Assembly: GCA_963692995.1 (NCBI GenBank)
Contig: OY843611.1
Span: 3,100,001 to 3,164,000, forward strand
Source of the DNA: Bin87 sp963692995
GTDB lineage: Bacteria; Chloroflexota; Dehalococcoidia; Lucifugimonadales; UBA3495
DNA length: 64,000 nucleotides
Reading direction: 5' to 3'
In this document: positions 39,595-48,894 of the stretch, piece by piece
Layout of the letters: the number at the start of each line of letters is the position of its first letter
Position numbering within the stretch: position 1 is the stretch's first letter
The notes under the pieces: model-generated
Database searches by the model: none
What the model saw: the letters and a program-made list of their open reading frames with translations, nothing else
What the model was told of the DNA's origin: nothing
Translations under genes and position numbers: made by a program

Positions 39595-42069
39595 CTACGG
39601 CTCGCCGCCCACCTCGGGGTCTGCCCACTGGACGATGCCCCGGGAGCCCAAGTCGCCGATTTGCCCGTCGTCGTAGCCGAGTTCCCGAAGGATGGGCCTG
39701 GTGTGCTGCCCAATTTGGATGGAGGTTCGGTAGATGCCCGGAGTAAGCGAGAATTCGACCAAACCGCCGTAACGGCGGTATTTTCCGACGTAGGGATGCT
39801 CAACCTCGACGCTAAGGTCATTCGCCCTGGCGTGGGGATGGTCGGCGTAAAAATCTCCCTCCAGGGCCTCGTCGGCCTGGACACAGCCGACGTCCGCTCC
39901 GATTAGCGACTCTTCCCATTCGGCAGCGTCGCGCCCGGCGAAGATTGCCGCGAGCTCGGCGATCAGAGCTGCGTCGTTGGCCTGCCGCGCTTCCGGAGTG
40001 GCAAAGCGGGGGTCGGCCAGGAGTTCTTCCCGTTGCGCGGTACGGCAGAATGCCTCCCATTCGTCCGGGAACAAACAACCCAGGAAGACCCAACCTTCCC
40101 GGCAGCGGTACAGACGGTACAGAGCATGGAGGCCGTGGATCTCCGGGTCGGGCCGGGCGATGGGCGGTCGGTTGGCGTGGTCGAAATATTCATCGGCATT
40201 GGTCCAGGCGTTGGCGTTGAGCATGGTGACGTGGACGGGCTGGCCTTGGCCGGTGGCTTCCCGCGCCCGGAGGCCCAAAAGGATGGCCGTGGCTACGACC
40301 GGGGAGGTGTTCTGGTCGGGGCCCCAGTTGGATTTCATGATCCAGCGGGTCGCCTCAACGGCCTCCGCAATGTCCAGGACCTGTTCCGGAGGCGGGGGCA
40401 TGCCCCAGCCCATCTGCCGCATGGCTCCGCCCATAACGGCTCCGGGAATGGGGTGCGCGCCCGGCCGGCGAGCATGCTCCCCATGTTCGCCGTAGGTTCC
40501 CATCCAGACGTGGATCAGGCGGGGATTGATCTCCCGGCAGGTTTCCCAATCGATCTGGAGACGCTCCGGAACGCCGAGGCGGAAGTTATGCGCGAGAACA
40601 TCGGCCTGGGCGATGAGCCGGTGGATGATCTCCTTGCCTTCGGGGGTCTGAAGGTCGATCTGAATTCCTTCCTTGCCGGCGTAGGTTCGCGCGTCGGCCA
40701 TCGCCTGAGCGGTGGAACGCCGCCCTTCATCCAATCGCCGGTCAGTGGCATCAACCTTGATGACCCGCGCCCCAAGGTCTGCCAACAGGGCGGCGCCGTA
40801 AGGCCCGGCCTGGATTGTCGCCAGGTCCAGAACGGTTATCCCCGACAGCGGGTGGGCCGGCGCATTGGCGCCGTCAGCCTCCGGCAAGCCGCCGTTCACC
40901 GCCGCCGGCAGCGGCAGAGGCAGGCGTCCCAGAACCTCGGCGCTGTGCTGGCCCACATCGGGAGCGGGGCCGCTGGGCGCGCCCGGGGTTTCCTTCAGGT
41001 CCACGAGGAGGGAAAGGGTGCGCATCGGACCAACCCGCGGATCGTTGATGGTTGCCACGGCGCCGTTGGCGACCACGGCGGGGTGATCCATGGCCTGGAC
41101 GCTGGTGCGATAGGGTTCGGCGGCGATGTTGCCGTCCTGGAGGTAGAGTTCCATCCATTCGTCGGCGGTTTTCTCCAGCTGCCGCTCCAGTATTTCCCGA
41201 CGCAGGAGTTCCTGGTTTGCAAAGTCCAGGGCGGGAACTCTCTCGAAGCGCTCATCCGCGAGCAGCGGCCCCAGGCCAATGGCTTCGAGATGCCCCCGGA
41301 TGTGCGGAACCCGCTGATTGGCGTGTTGGAGCCAGGTTCCGTCGCCGGTTCGCACGGGAACGTATCCTATGGAGGAGAGGCCCCGGCCCCGGGGCCGGGC
41401 CGGGAACCGCTGCGGGTCCCGGCGGCGCAACTGCATATTCACCAGCCCACCGTCGCCGACGTTGTTATCGTGGGGCGAAGCCAGGGTCTGGACGATGCTG
41501 GTCTGGACCCATTGTCCACGGGCGCACCGGTCGCGCACCCGGAGGGCCCCCAGGATGCCACGCACCGCGGCCTGGCTGGCGTGCCAGCTGCCGGTGGGCA
41601 CCGCCGAATACACCGGGCCGTCCCGGTTGGGTTGTCCCTCCAGGTTAAGCATCCGGCCGGCTTTGGCCGCAACGACGCCCTCATAACCCTTTGCCCGGCG
41701 CAGCGGCCCCTTTTGCCCGAAACCCGTGATGGAGCAGTAGATCAACCGCGGATAAAGTTGCGACAGGGTGTCATAGCCCAACCCCCATTCGTCCAGGTCT
41801 CCCGGGCGGAAGGACTCCACGAGAACGTCGGCTCCGGCGGCCAGTTGGACGGCTTGCTCGCGGCCTTCCGCAGTTCCCAGGTCCAGCACGATGCCCTTCT
41901 TGCCGCGGTTCCAGGAAATCCACGCCGGCTGAAAGCGGAAAGGATCTCCGCCGGGGGGTTCAACTTTGATGACGTCGGCCCCGTAGTCGGCCATTACCAG
42001 GGTGCAGAGCGCGCCCGGCATACCCAATGAGAAATCCAGGACGGTCAGGCCGGTGCATGGTCCTGCCAT
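39595..42069 (-). CDS. Two-domain CaiB/BaiF-type (class III) CoA transferase
   Basis: 824 aa, about twice the usual 400 aa: two full CoA-transferase halves in one chain. The first half begins 'GLTVLDFSLGMPGALCTLVMADYGADVIKVEPP' (in pieces 'GLTVLDFS', 'GADVIKVEPPGGD'). The second begins 'LSGITVLDLATIQAG' and 'LGARVIKVDATD'. In class III enzymes the catalytic Asp follows 'YQAxxG', so the residue may be present in only one half; I did not confirm it. ATG 42069 has GGAGGT upstream. Fused pairs replace the interlocked homodimer. It would move CoA between acyl acids. Confidence 0.85.
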   Translation of the reverse strand: MAGPCTGLTVLDFSLGMPGALCTLVMADYGADVIKVEPPGGDPFRFQPAWISWNRGKKGIVLDLGTAEGREQAVQLAAGADVLVESFRPGDLDEWGLGYDTLSQLYPRLIYCSITGFGQKGPLRRAKGYEGVVAAKAGRMLNLEGQPNRDGPVYSAVPTGSWHASQAAVRGILGALRVRDRCARGQWVQTSIVQTLASPHDNNVGDGGLVNMQLRRRDPQRFPARPRGRGLSSIGYVPVRTGDGTWLQHANQRVPHIRGHLEAIGLGPLLADERFERVPALDFANQELLRREILERQLEKTADEWMELYLQDGNIAAEPYRTSVQAMDHPAVVANGAVATINDPRVGPMRTLSLLVDLKETPGAPSGPAPDVGQHSAEVLGRLPLPLPAAVNGGLPEADGANAPAHPLSGITVLDLATIQAGPYGAALLADLGARVIKVDATDRRLDEGRRSTAQAMADARTYAGKEGIQIDLQTPEGKEIIHRLIAQADVLAHNFRLGVPERLQIDWETCREINPRLIHVWMGTYGEHGEHARRPGAHPIPGAVMGGAMRQMGWGMPPPPEQVLDIAEAVEATRWIMKSNWGPDQNTSPVVATAILLGLRAREATGQGQPVHVTMLNANAWTNADEYFDHANRPPIARPDPEIHGLHALYRLYRCREGWVFLGCLFPDEWEAFCRTAQREELLADPRFATPEARQANDAALIAELAAIFAGRDAAEWEESLIGADVGCVQADEALEGDFYADHPHARANDLSVEVEHPYVGKYRRYGGLVEFSLTPGIYRTSIQIGQHTRPILRELGYDDGQIGDLGSRGIVQWADPEVGGEP

Positions 42070-42330
42070 GGTTCACCTCCGCTTCAGTGGCACGGTTCTC
42101 AAACCGAGTTGGCTGGCGAAGCGGAGTATGCAGTCCTTCCGAGATGCGCGTCAACCTGATCCGCGCGGTGGGCGAAAGCCGACTGCCCAGGTTTCCCGTG
42201 ATATAGTTGGCCGGTCAACATTGAATTGCACTTCCGCCCGGTACCCAACGCGGAACCATCAAGTGTCTGAGTCTGGGGCCGGTTGTCATTTCGTGGATAT
42301 TGCGCGCGCATTTCATGCAGGAGACCCCCA

Positions 42331-42579
42331 ATGCCCGAACCGGCGCCCACCAGCAACCAACGGCTCATGTTCTCTACCGAGGAGTGGGGGATGGTGTCCA
42401 GAACCCGGATCGAACGCGCCACCGTCGCTGCGGAGACCGACGAGGAGTCGGGCGTGCTGGTGGTATGGACCCGAGGCACCGCCGGCCGGCCGGACAGTGG
42501 CTGGACTGCCAGTCATGCCATCTCCGGCGACGCGCTCCGCGACGCGCTGCTGGCGGCCGGCCTGATATCGGAAGAATAA
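42331..42579 (+). CDS. Small hypothetical protein
   Basis: 82 aa from ATG 42331, with AGGAG 6 nt upstream. 'RATVAAETDEESGVLVVWTRG' (split) and the closing 'ALRDALLAAGLI' make a plausible compact alpha/beta protein, possibly related to small HigA/YefM-type partners, but no family is recognised. It stands alone between the CoA transferase and the REP element. Confidence 0.5.
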   Translation: MPEPAPTSNQRLMFSTEEWGMVSRTRIERATVAAETDEESGVLVVWTRGTAGRPDSGWTASHAISGDALRDALLAAGLISEE

Positions 42580-42892
42580 AAACTTCGAGACCGGCAGCCC
42601 TGGTGCTTGCCCCCCAGGACAATCGCTTCCCAGGCTGCGCGCCCGTCACTCCTGCGCAAGCAGGAGTCCAGAAGCCGCAACACGCCGGAAACTCAACCCG
42701 TATTGACGAATGCGGCCACTGGATTCCCGCTTTCGCGGGAATGACGGTGATAACGGGAAAGGCGGTGACGGCGCGATTGCCCGGCGGCTGTCCCGATGCC
42801 ATGACCGCCAGAACGGAACGCGCCACACGTCGGATACCGCTCCTGATAATTGGCAAGAGTGGGCGCGCGTCAGCTATTCAGCCAGGCGCCGT
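42580..42892. repeat. Non-coding stretch with paired REP-like hairpins (42641-42745)
   Basis: The 313-bp gap contains two facing hairpin repeats of the dispersed family, one diverged (CACTCCTGCGCAAGCAGGAG at 42648) and one perfect (ATTCCCGCTTTCGCGGGAAT at 42722). This gives the same inverted pair architecture as at 6824-6902. Nothing else is seen in the gap. Confidence 0.7.
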
Positions 42893-43534
42893 TTATTCGT
42901 CCAGGTATCGTTCGCCCCACTGGTCCAGGTACGCTACGTCGGCCAGGGAGCCGCGGCGGACGGGGCCGAAGTTGCCCATGGGATAGCCGATGGGCAGGAT
43001 GGCGTAGGAATGGACGCCGGGCGGCAGGCCAAGGATCTCCTCAACCTCCTTCTCGTGGCGCAGGTGGCGGCTGGTGAGGGTTGCGCCCAGGCCCAGGGCC
43101 CGGGCGGCCAGCAGCATATTCTGCACGGCGGGGTAGATGGACGCGCCGGCGGACCGGGTAGGCGTCTCCTCCCCGTCGTCCTGGCAGGCCACGATCCACA
43201 CCGGAGCATCGTGATAATGCTCGGTGAGGTACGCTACGGCATCGTGCTGGCGGCGATAGCGACCCGGACTGGAGCCGGGCGGCGGCTCGGCGCTGCGGTA
43301 GCGCGGGCCGACCACTTCATCAAACGCCTTCCGATACCACTGCTGCACCGCTTCCTTTATGCTCCGATCCTTGACGACCAGGAACCGCCAGCGTTGGTTG
43401 GCTCCGCCGTTGGCCGCCCACTGTCCCGCCTGGAGGATGCGCCGGATCAACGCATCAGGAACCGGGTCGGGCTTGAGCCGGCGCATGGCCCGGGTGGTGC
43501 TCATTATGTGAAACAGTTCGGTTCCTTCGGTCAT
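42893..43534 (-). CDS. Nitroreductase-family flavoprotein
   Basis: 213 aa from ATG 43534 (CCGGAG upstream). The opening 'MSTTRAMRRLKPDPVPD' is the FMN-phosphate-binding Arg pattern. 'AGQWAANGGANQRWRFLVV' and, late in the protein, 'LGLGATLTSRHL' and 'IPIGYPMG'-like 'LPIGYPMGNFGPV' close the fold. It uses FMN and NAD(P)H to reduce an unknown electron acceptor. It starts 4 bp after the stop of the hydratase gene, so it is in an operon with it. Confidence 0.87.
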   Translation of the reverse strand: MTEGTELFHIMSTTRAMRRLKPDPVPDALIRRILQAGQWAANGGANQRWRFLVVKDRSIKEAVQQWYRKAFDEVVGPRYRSAEPPPGSSPGRYRRQHDAVAYLTEHYHDAPVWIVACQDDGEETPTRSAGASIYPAVQNMLLAARALGLGATLTSRHLRHEKEVEEILGLPPGVHSYAILPIGYPMGNFGPVRRGSLADVAYLDQWGERYLDE

Positions 43535-43538
43535 TTTG

Positions 43539-44318
43539 CTACTCCGGCGTATCAAATCGGGGCGGGCGTTTCTCCAGAAAGGCGGTCATCGCCTCATGTG
43601 GATCCGGTGTGGCGAAGCAGAGGGCGAAGGTTTTGATGGTGTATTCCGCCGCATCCGCTTCGCCCAGTTCCAGCCACCTGGCGACGATGTCCTTCTGCGT
43701 GGCGAGGATGTGCCGGCTCAGGCCCTGGAACTGCCGGGCCATCGCCAGGGCGGCGTCATCCAGCGCTTCCGGGTCAACCACCACATCAACCAGGCCGATG
43801 CGCCAGGCCTCCGCCGCATCGACGGTCTCTCCCGTCAGCAGCATCCGGCGGGCGCGTCCCAGGCCGATGGTGGGCGGCAGCAGCGACGCTTCAATCACCG
43901 AGGGCAAGCCTACCCGCACTTCGGGCAGGCCCATGATGGCGTCGCGGGCGGCGATGCGAATGTCGGCGGCCAGGGCCAGCTCCAGCGCGCCGCCCAGGCA
44001 AGGGCCGCGAATGGCCGCCACCACGGGCAGCGGCGCGTCCAGCAGGCTGCGGGCGGCCCGACGCAGGCTGCGGATGAACGTTTCGGCGGTGCGCGGCGTC
44101 AGATCCTTCATCTCATGGAGGTCAACGCCGGCCGAGAAGGCCCGGTCGCCGGCGCCCTGCAACACGATGGCCCGCAGCGTTTCAGCTTCGCCGCACTCGA
44201 CAACCCGCCGGTGCAGGGCCTCAAAGACGGCCGGCCCCAGCAGGTTCAGGCGGGTGCGGCCAGCGATAGACAGCACGGCAATGCCGTCCTGCCGTTCCAC
44301 AGCAACGCCGGCGTCCAT
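43539..44318 (-). CDS. Enoyl-CoA hydratase/isomerase
   Basis: 259 aa from ATG 44318 (GAGAGGT upstream). The oxyanion-hole pieces are 'RAFSAGVDLHEM' and 'RGPCLGGALELALAADI', with the catalytic-type Glu in the latter region, and 'LPEVRVGLPSVIEASLLP' closes the active site. It would hydrate 2-enoyl-CoA or isomerise double bonds in fatty or aromatic acid breakdown. The nitroreductase gene follows after 4 bp. The alpha/beta hydrolase gene downstream of the same region is on the same strand, 99 bp away. Confidence 0.88.
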   Translation of the reverse strand: MDAGVAVERQDGIAVLSIAGRTRLNLLGPAVFEALHRRVVECGEAETLRAIVLQGAGDRAFSAGVDLHEMKDLTPRTAETFIRSLRRAARSLLDAPLPVVAAIRGPCLGGALELALAADIRIAARDAIMGLPEVRVGLPSVIEASLLPPTIGLGRARRMLLTGETVDAAEAWRIGLVDVVVDPEALDDAALAMARQFQGLSRHILATQKDIVARWLELGEADAAEYTIKTFALCFATPDPHEAMTAFLEKRPPRFDTPE

Positions 44319-44417
44319 ATTGACCTCTCGCGAGTTAGTCACTTGTTGGAACCTTTATGAACACAATCTTGATCCAGATCATTCGGCGACCGGCGCTCCG
44401 GCTCGTCCATGCTGCAA

Positions 44418-45233
44418 TTAAACGCCGGCGGCGACGGGTTCCGGGGCGGTTGTGGCCACGGCGCTCTCGATGAAACGCAATACCTCAAAGTTGAAGATGT
44501 CGGGCTTCTCGAAATAGACGGAGTGGCCGGCTTCCGGCACCTTGAGCAGGCGCGCGCCGGAGATGGCGCCGGCGCCGGCTTCGATCACGGACGGCGGCGA
44601 AATCTGGTCATCCTCGCCGACGAAGAACAGGGTGGGAACGTTCAGGTTCGCCAGGGCCGCCGCGCCGGGGCCGCTGGGCATGCCGCCGGGCGGGTTGTGC
44701 CGGGGCGGGTTGGTGCGCGATACCTGGAGGTACAGGTTGGCCAGGTTGGGGTTGCGCTGGACGAACCGGGGCGATACGGCGCGGAAGCCAATTTCACCGT
44801 TGGCCGCAGGGTTGGCCGCCGGCGCCTCGGCCCAGGCGCGTTGCCGCTCCAGCACCTCAGGAACGTTCATGCCGCCCACCGTGTCGGCCATCACCAGGCT
44901 CTTCACGCGGTGGGGATGCGCGACGGCGAAACCCAGCATGGTACGTCCGCCCATGGACTGGGCCACCAGGTGGGCGGATTCGATACCCAGATGATCCAGC
45001 AGCCCGCAGAGGTCGTCAACGAAGGCATTGGCGCCGGGGCCGTCGGGAAGGTCATAAGAGTGGCCGAAGCCGCGCTGGTCAAAGGCGACGCAGCGATACC
45101 ACTGGGAGAAAAAGGGTATTTGCTGCCACCAGCTGAGCAGGTTGCCGCCGGCGCCATGGGCGAACACGATGGCGTCGCCCGCGCCGTAGCTCTGGTAGTG
45201 CAGGTCAATTCCGTTGATTCTGGCGCTGCTCAC
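44418..45233 (-). CDS. Alpha/beta hydrolase
   Basis: 271 aa from GTG 45233, GAGGTG 5 nt upstream; further upstream in-frame codons are not family-like. HGxGG motif 'FAHGAGGNLLSWW', nucleophile Ser in 'AQSMGGRTM', Asp in 'FVGEDDQISPP' and His in 'PEAGHSVYFEKP' make a complete triad. It resembles hydrolases that open meta-cleavage or lactone rings. The substrate is unknown. It starts 142 bp before, and divergent from, the ion-channel gene. Confidence 0.88.
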   Translation of the reverse strand: MSSARINGIDLHYQSYGAGDAIVFAHGAGGNLLSWWQQIPFFSQWYRCVAFDQRGFGHSYDLPDGPGANAFVDDLCGLLDHLGIESAHLVAQSMGGRTMLGFAVAHPHRVKSLVMADTVGGMNVPEVLERQRAWAEAPAANPAANGEIGFRAVSPRFVQRNPNLANLYLQVSRTNPPRHNPPGGMPSGPGAAALANLNVPTLFFVGEDDQISPPSVIEAGAGAISGARLLKVPEAGHSVYFEKPDIFNFEVLRFIESAVATTAPEPVAAGV

Positions 45234-45375
45234 GTTGACACCTCGTCCGGCATGGTAAAGTCCGACCGGTTGATTGCGCCGGGATTTTAGCACGGATTGG
45301 CAGTTGACAACGGGTACGCATGGGATGCGCTCTCTGATACGATTCCGGCATTCCCGCACACGGTTGTCCGCTGCC

Positions 45376-46191
45376 ATGAATCGACTCGTCAATTTCTCCG
45401 CCCGTCTGGTCAACTCCGCCTGGTTTGAATACTTCATCATAGGCGTCATCATCGCCAACGGCATCCTGCTGGGGCTGGAGACTTCATCCTCCATTAGCCG
45501 GCGTTACGGCGACTGGCTGCACCTGGGCAACGACATCGCCCTGTGGGTGTTCATCGCCGAGGCTGCGCTCAAGCTGCTGGCATTATGGCCCCGGCCACTG
45601 CGCTACTTCCGCGACGGCTGGAACGTTTTCGACTTCCTGATCATCGTCTTCGCCCTGGTGCCGGCCACCGGCCAGTTTGCGATGATCGCCCGGCTGGCGC
45701 GGCTGCTGCGGGTGGTGCGGCTGATTTCGGCAATCCGGGACTTGCGGCTGATTGTGGCGGCGCTGGTGCGCTCCATTCCCAGCGTGGGCCACGTCATAAT
45801 GCTCATGAGCATTGTGGCGTATATCTACGCCATCATGGGACATCATCTGTTCCACGAACACGATCCGGCCCACTGGGGAACCCTGGGAAGGTCCCTGCTG
45901 ACCCTGTTCAACATCACCACCCTGGACAACTGGACCCAGATCATGAACGCCGCCCTGGAACAGCACTCGTGGGCGTGGGTGTATTTCGTGAGCTTCGTAG
46001 TGGTGGGCACCTTCGTGGTGATCAACTTGTTCATCGCCATCATCATCAACAGCCTGGACGAGGCCAAAGCGGAACGGCCGGCGGAGCTGGAAGGCCCCAT
46101 ATCACAAGAGGAGCTGCTGCGCGAACTGCGCGCCGCGCAGGCCACCCTGGAACGGCTGGAGAAGCGGCTGCAACGAGAGGAAGGGGGCTGA
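45376..46191 (+). CDS. Bacterial voltage-gated cation channel (BacNav-like)
   Basis: 271 aa from ATG 45376, an alternative at 45325 adds 17 residues. Six hydrophobic segments: S1 'FIIGVIIANGILLGLET', then S2-S3, S4 'IARLARLLRVVRLISAIRD' with Arg at every third place, S5, a pore loop and S6. The pore filter reads 'TTLDNWTQ', where most BacNav have TLESWS or TLESWA. The C-terminal 'ELLRELRAAQATLERLEKRL' is the usual four-helix bundle that holds the tetramer. It opens on depolarisation; the ion selectivity may differ from sodium. It is divergent from the hydrolase gene. Confidence 0.88.
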   Translation: MNRLVNFSARLVNSAWFEYFIIGVIIANGILLGLETSSSISRRYGDWLHLGNDIALWVFIAEAALKLLALWPRPLRYFRDGWNVFDFLIIVFALVPATGQFAMIARLARLLRVVRLISAIRDLRLIVAALVRSIPSVGHVIMLMSIVAYIYAIMGHHLFHEHDPAHWGTLGRSLLTLFNITTLDNWTQIMNAALEQHSWAWVYFVSFVVVGTFVVINLFIAIIINSLDEAKAERPAELEGPISQEELLRELRAAQATLERLEKRLQREEGG

Positions 46192-46295
46192 CCGGGGCGG
46201 GCCGGCGGCGGCGTCCTGTCCCATATGTTGTAGAATTGCCCGATAAACCGCGCTGCCCACCGCTCAATCCGGGCAGTCCACCATTGGAGTAACCC

Positions 46296-47966
46296 ATGTC
46301 GCAACTGATGACCGGAAAGCAGGCCCTTTTGGAGACGCTCAAGGCCGAGGGGGTCGAGTACATCTTCGGCAACCCCGGCACCAGCGAGGGGCCCATCATC
46401 GATATGCTGGGCGACTATCCCGAGTTTCGCTACATCCTGACCCTGCAAGAGAGCGTCGCCATGGGAATGGGCGAAGCCTACGCGCGGGCCACCGGGCGGG
46501 CTTCTTTCGTCAGCCTGCACGTGGACAGCGGCCTGGCCAACGGCATCGCGCTGATGCTGGACGCGCTCAACACCGGCACGCCCCTGGTAATCACCTCCGC
46601 CAACTACGACGCGCGCAAGGTCAACGAGACCATGACCGACCTGGCCAACCTGGTGCGCCCGGTCACCAAGTGGTCGGTGGAACTCACCCTGCCCGACCAG
46701 ATACCCAGCGTCATGCGCCGCGCCTTCAACGAGGCCAACAGCCACCCCAAGGGGCCGGTGTACGTCGGCTTCTCCTCCAACGCTCTGGAGGGCCTGGCCG
46801 AAATGAACATCGCGCCTTCCCGTCCGGTGTACGACACGTCCCGGCCCAGCGCAGCCGGCATTGCCGAGGCGGCGTCCCTGCTGCTCAACGCCAGCCGTCC
46901 GATGATGCTGGTGGGCGACCGCCTGGCCGAGGACGGCGCGTTGGACGCGGCGGTGGCGGTGGCCGAGCTGCTGGGCCTGCCGGTGTACCAGGCCCGGGGC
47001 GCGGAGGTTGCCTTCCCCACGACTCACGAGCAGTTCCTGGGCGCCTTGTCGCTGCGGGTCACCGAACAGCGCGAGGCGCTGCAACGGGTTGACCTGGCGC
47101 TGGCCGTGGGCAGCGATCCCTTTGAGGAACTGTTCTACTGGGGCGACGTGATACTGCCGCCGGACGCCAAGTTGATTCACATCGACCCCAGCCCGGGGCA
47201 GATCGGGCGCTCGGAACCCACCGACGTGGGCATCGTGAGCCACTGCCGGTTGGGGCTTGCCGACCTGGCGGCGGCGCTGCGGGAGCGGCTGTCTCCCGGC
47301 GACTTCGCCGAGATCGAGGAACGCAAGCAGGCGGTGGCGGCCGAAAAGCGCCGCCACCGGGCGGCATTCGAGGAGTCCGTCGCCGAGAAGTGGGATCATA
47401 GGCCCATGACGCCGGCCCGCATGATGGCCGAGCTGGCCGCCGCCCTTCCCGACAACGCAGTGGTGGTGGACGACTCCATCAGCAACCGGGGCACCCTGCG
47501 GCACTACTTCCAGGGGCAGCGCGCCGGCGATCTGCGGGGCGTGCGCGGCCAGTCCATCGGGGGTGGCCTGGGCGCGACCATGGGCGCCCAGTGCGCCTAT
47601 CCCGACCGGCCCGTTTTCGGCATCATCGGCGACGGCAGCGCGATGATGACCATTCAGGGACTCTGGACGGCGGCCAATGACAACATCCCGTGCGTTTTCG
47701 TCATCTGCAACAACGGGATGTACCGGGTGCTCAAGACCAATTTCAACGTGTACCAGAGAGACGTGCTGGGGCTGCCCGAAACGTCGGGCGGCCGGCTGCT
47801 CTACTCCGATTTCGGCACGCCCTTCGACATGGCGGCCATCGCCAACAGCATGGGCGTCCACGGCGAGCGGATCACCGACCCGTCGGAGATCAAGCCGGCG
47901 GTGGACCGGGCGGTAGCGTCGGGCCAGCCGGCCCTGCTGGACATGGTTATCGACGGCGCGCTGTAA
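46296..47966 (+). CDS. Thiamine-diphosphate enzyme (benzoylformate decarboxylase/acetolactate synthase-like)
   Basis: 556 aa with the three ThDP domains. 'FGNPGTSEGPI' and the catalytic Glu in 'LQESVAMGMGEAYARATG' start the N-terminal pyrimidine domain. The ThDP-diphosphate motif is 'GDGSAMMTIQGLWTAANDN', ending 'NN'. Residues near 'QSIGGGLGATMGA' are the usual turn. No FAD site is obvious, favouring decarboxylases over AHAS. It likely decarboxylates a 2-oxo acid. Neighbours are catabolic but the substrate is unknown. Confidence 0.87.
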   Translation: MSQLMTGKQALLETLKAEGVEYIFGNPGTSEGPIIDMLGDYPEFRYILTLQESVAMGMGEAYARATGRASFVSLHVDSGLANGIALMLDALNTGTPLVITSANYDARKVNETMTDLANLVRPVTKWSVELTLPDQIPSVMRRAFNEANSHPKGPVYVGFSSNALEGLAEMNIAPSRPVYDTSRPSAAGIAEAASLLLNASRPMMLVGDRLAEDGALDAAVAVAELLGLPVYQARGAEVAFPTTHEQFLGALSLRVTEQREALQRVDLALAVGSDPFEELFYWGDVILPPDAKLIHIDPSPGQIGRSEPTDVGIVSHCRLGLADLAAALRERLSPGDFAEIEERKQAVAAEKRRHRAAFEESVAEKWDHRPMTPARMMAELAAALPDNAVVVDDSISNRGTLRHYFQGQRAGDLRGVRGQSIGGGLGATMGAQCAYPDRPVFGIIGDGSAMMTIQGLWTAANDNIPCVFVICNNGMYRVLKTNFNVYQRDVLGLPETSGGRLLYSDFGTPFDMAAIANSMGVHGERITDPSEIKPAVDRAVASGQPALLDMVIDGAL

Positions 47967-48008
47967 CGGTTCTGAAATCACAACCGGCATCTCAAACCCT
48001 GAACGGTT

Positions 48009-48042
48009 AGGGGGCGCTGGCGTTCACGCATCGCCGCCCCCT
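48009..48042 (+). terminator. Hairpin after the ThDP gene
   Basis: AGGGGGCG pairs with CGCCCCCT with an 18-nt loop. There is no T-run, so it is either a weak or a factor-dependent terminator. Confidence 0.4.
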
Positions 48043-48116
48043 CGCGCGTATAATCCGCCCTATCGCCGGTCCGGTAAAGTATCGAATATTCAATCCCAAG
48101 CCCACAGAGGTCCAGC

Positions 48117-48839
48117 ATGACCACGACCGACGCCTCCGCCAAAACACCCCGGCCTCCGGTTCGTTTCCAACTGCCCGACCCTCCCGAGCGCCATCCCGAC
48201 GAAGTGACTAGCTACGATCAAGTCCACCTGCCTGGCAACGCCCACTTTCTGGCGCAGCGTCTGGGCAACCCCGAAACCACCCTGGTTGCCGCCGAGCGCT
48301 ATGTCGTACTGGCGCCCCGTATCGGCCGCGGCGCCATCCGGCGCAGCCCCGACCTGTTTATCGCCTTCGACGTTGACCCCCAGGCTTATCGCGACAGCAA
48401 CGGTTACATCATTTCGGAGCAGGGCAAGCCGCCGGACTTCGCGCTGGAGGTGGCATCGCCAAGCACCGGCAACGTCGATACCGGCCCGAAACGGGACGAC
48501 TACGCCGCCCTGGGCATCCTGGAATACTGGCGCTTTGACGAGACCGGACAGTATCACGGGACGCGGCTGGCCGGAGAGCGCCTGGTGGACGGGGCCTATC
48601 AGCCCATTTCCATTGAGGAACTGCCGGACGGCTCATTGCAGGGCTACAGCCCCGTCCTGAACCTGCACCTCCGCTGGGAGGATGGAGTGTTGGGGTGGTA
48701 CGATCCGGCAACCGGCCGGCACATTCCCACCTTTGAAGCGGAACGGGCGGGACGCCTCCAGGCGGAAGCCCGCGCCGCGGCGGCGGAGGCTAGAGTCCGC
48801 GAACTGGAAGAGGAACTGCGCCGGAGACAGCGCGGCTAA
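48117..48839 (+). CDS. Uma2 family nuclease-like protein
   Basis: 240 aa. It has the same N-terminal 'LPDPPERHPDEVTSYDQ' as the copy at 25118 and the subfamily core 'PDLFIAFDVD', 'GKPPDFALEVASPST' and 'KRDDYAALGILEYWRFDE'. The coiled-coil tail is 'AEARAAAAEARVRELEEELR', without the array's 21-bp repeats. It is 56 bp upstream of a PaREP1-like gene, probably in one transcript. Confidence 0.88.
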   Translation: MTTTDASAKTPRPPVRFQLPDPPERHPDEVTSYDQVHLPGNAHFLAQRLGNPETTLVAAERYVVLAPRIGRGAIRRSPDLFIAFDVDPQAYRDSNGYIISEQGKPPDFALEVASPSTGNVDTGPKRDDYAALGILEYWRFDETGQYHGTRLAGERLVDGAYQPISIEELPDGSLQGYSPVLNLHLRWEDGVLGWYDPATGRHIPTFEAERAGRLQAEARAAAAEARVRELEEELRRRQRG

Positions 48840-48894
48840 CCCCCTTCGCCGGCTGACTGACCCCCTTCGCCGGGGGAATAGCGGAGTTTCGACC

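Noticed and set aside
45843..47990. Long minus-strand frame opposite the ThDP enzyme
   Set aside because: His/Val/Gly-rich antisense shadow of a clear enzyme gene.
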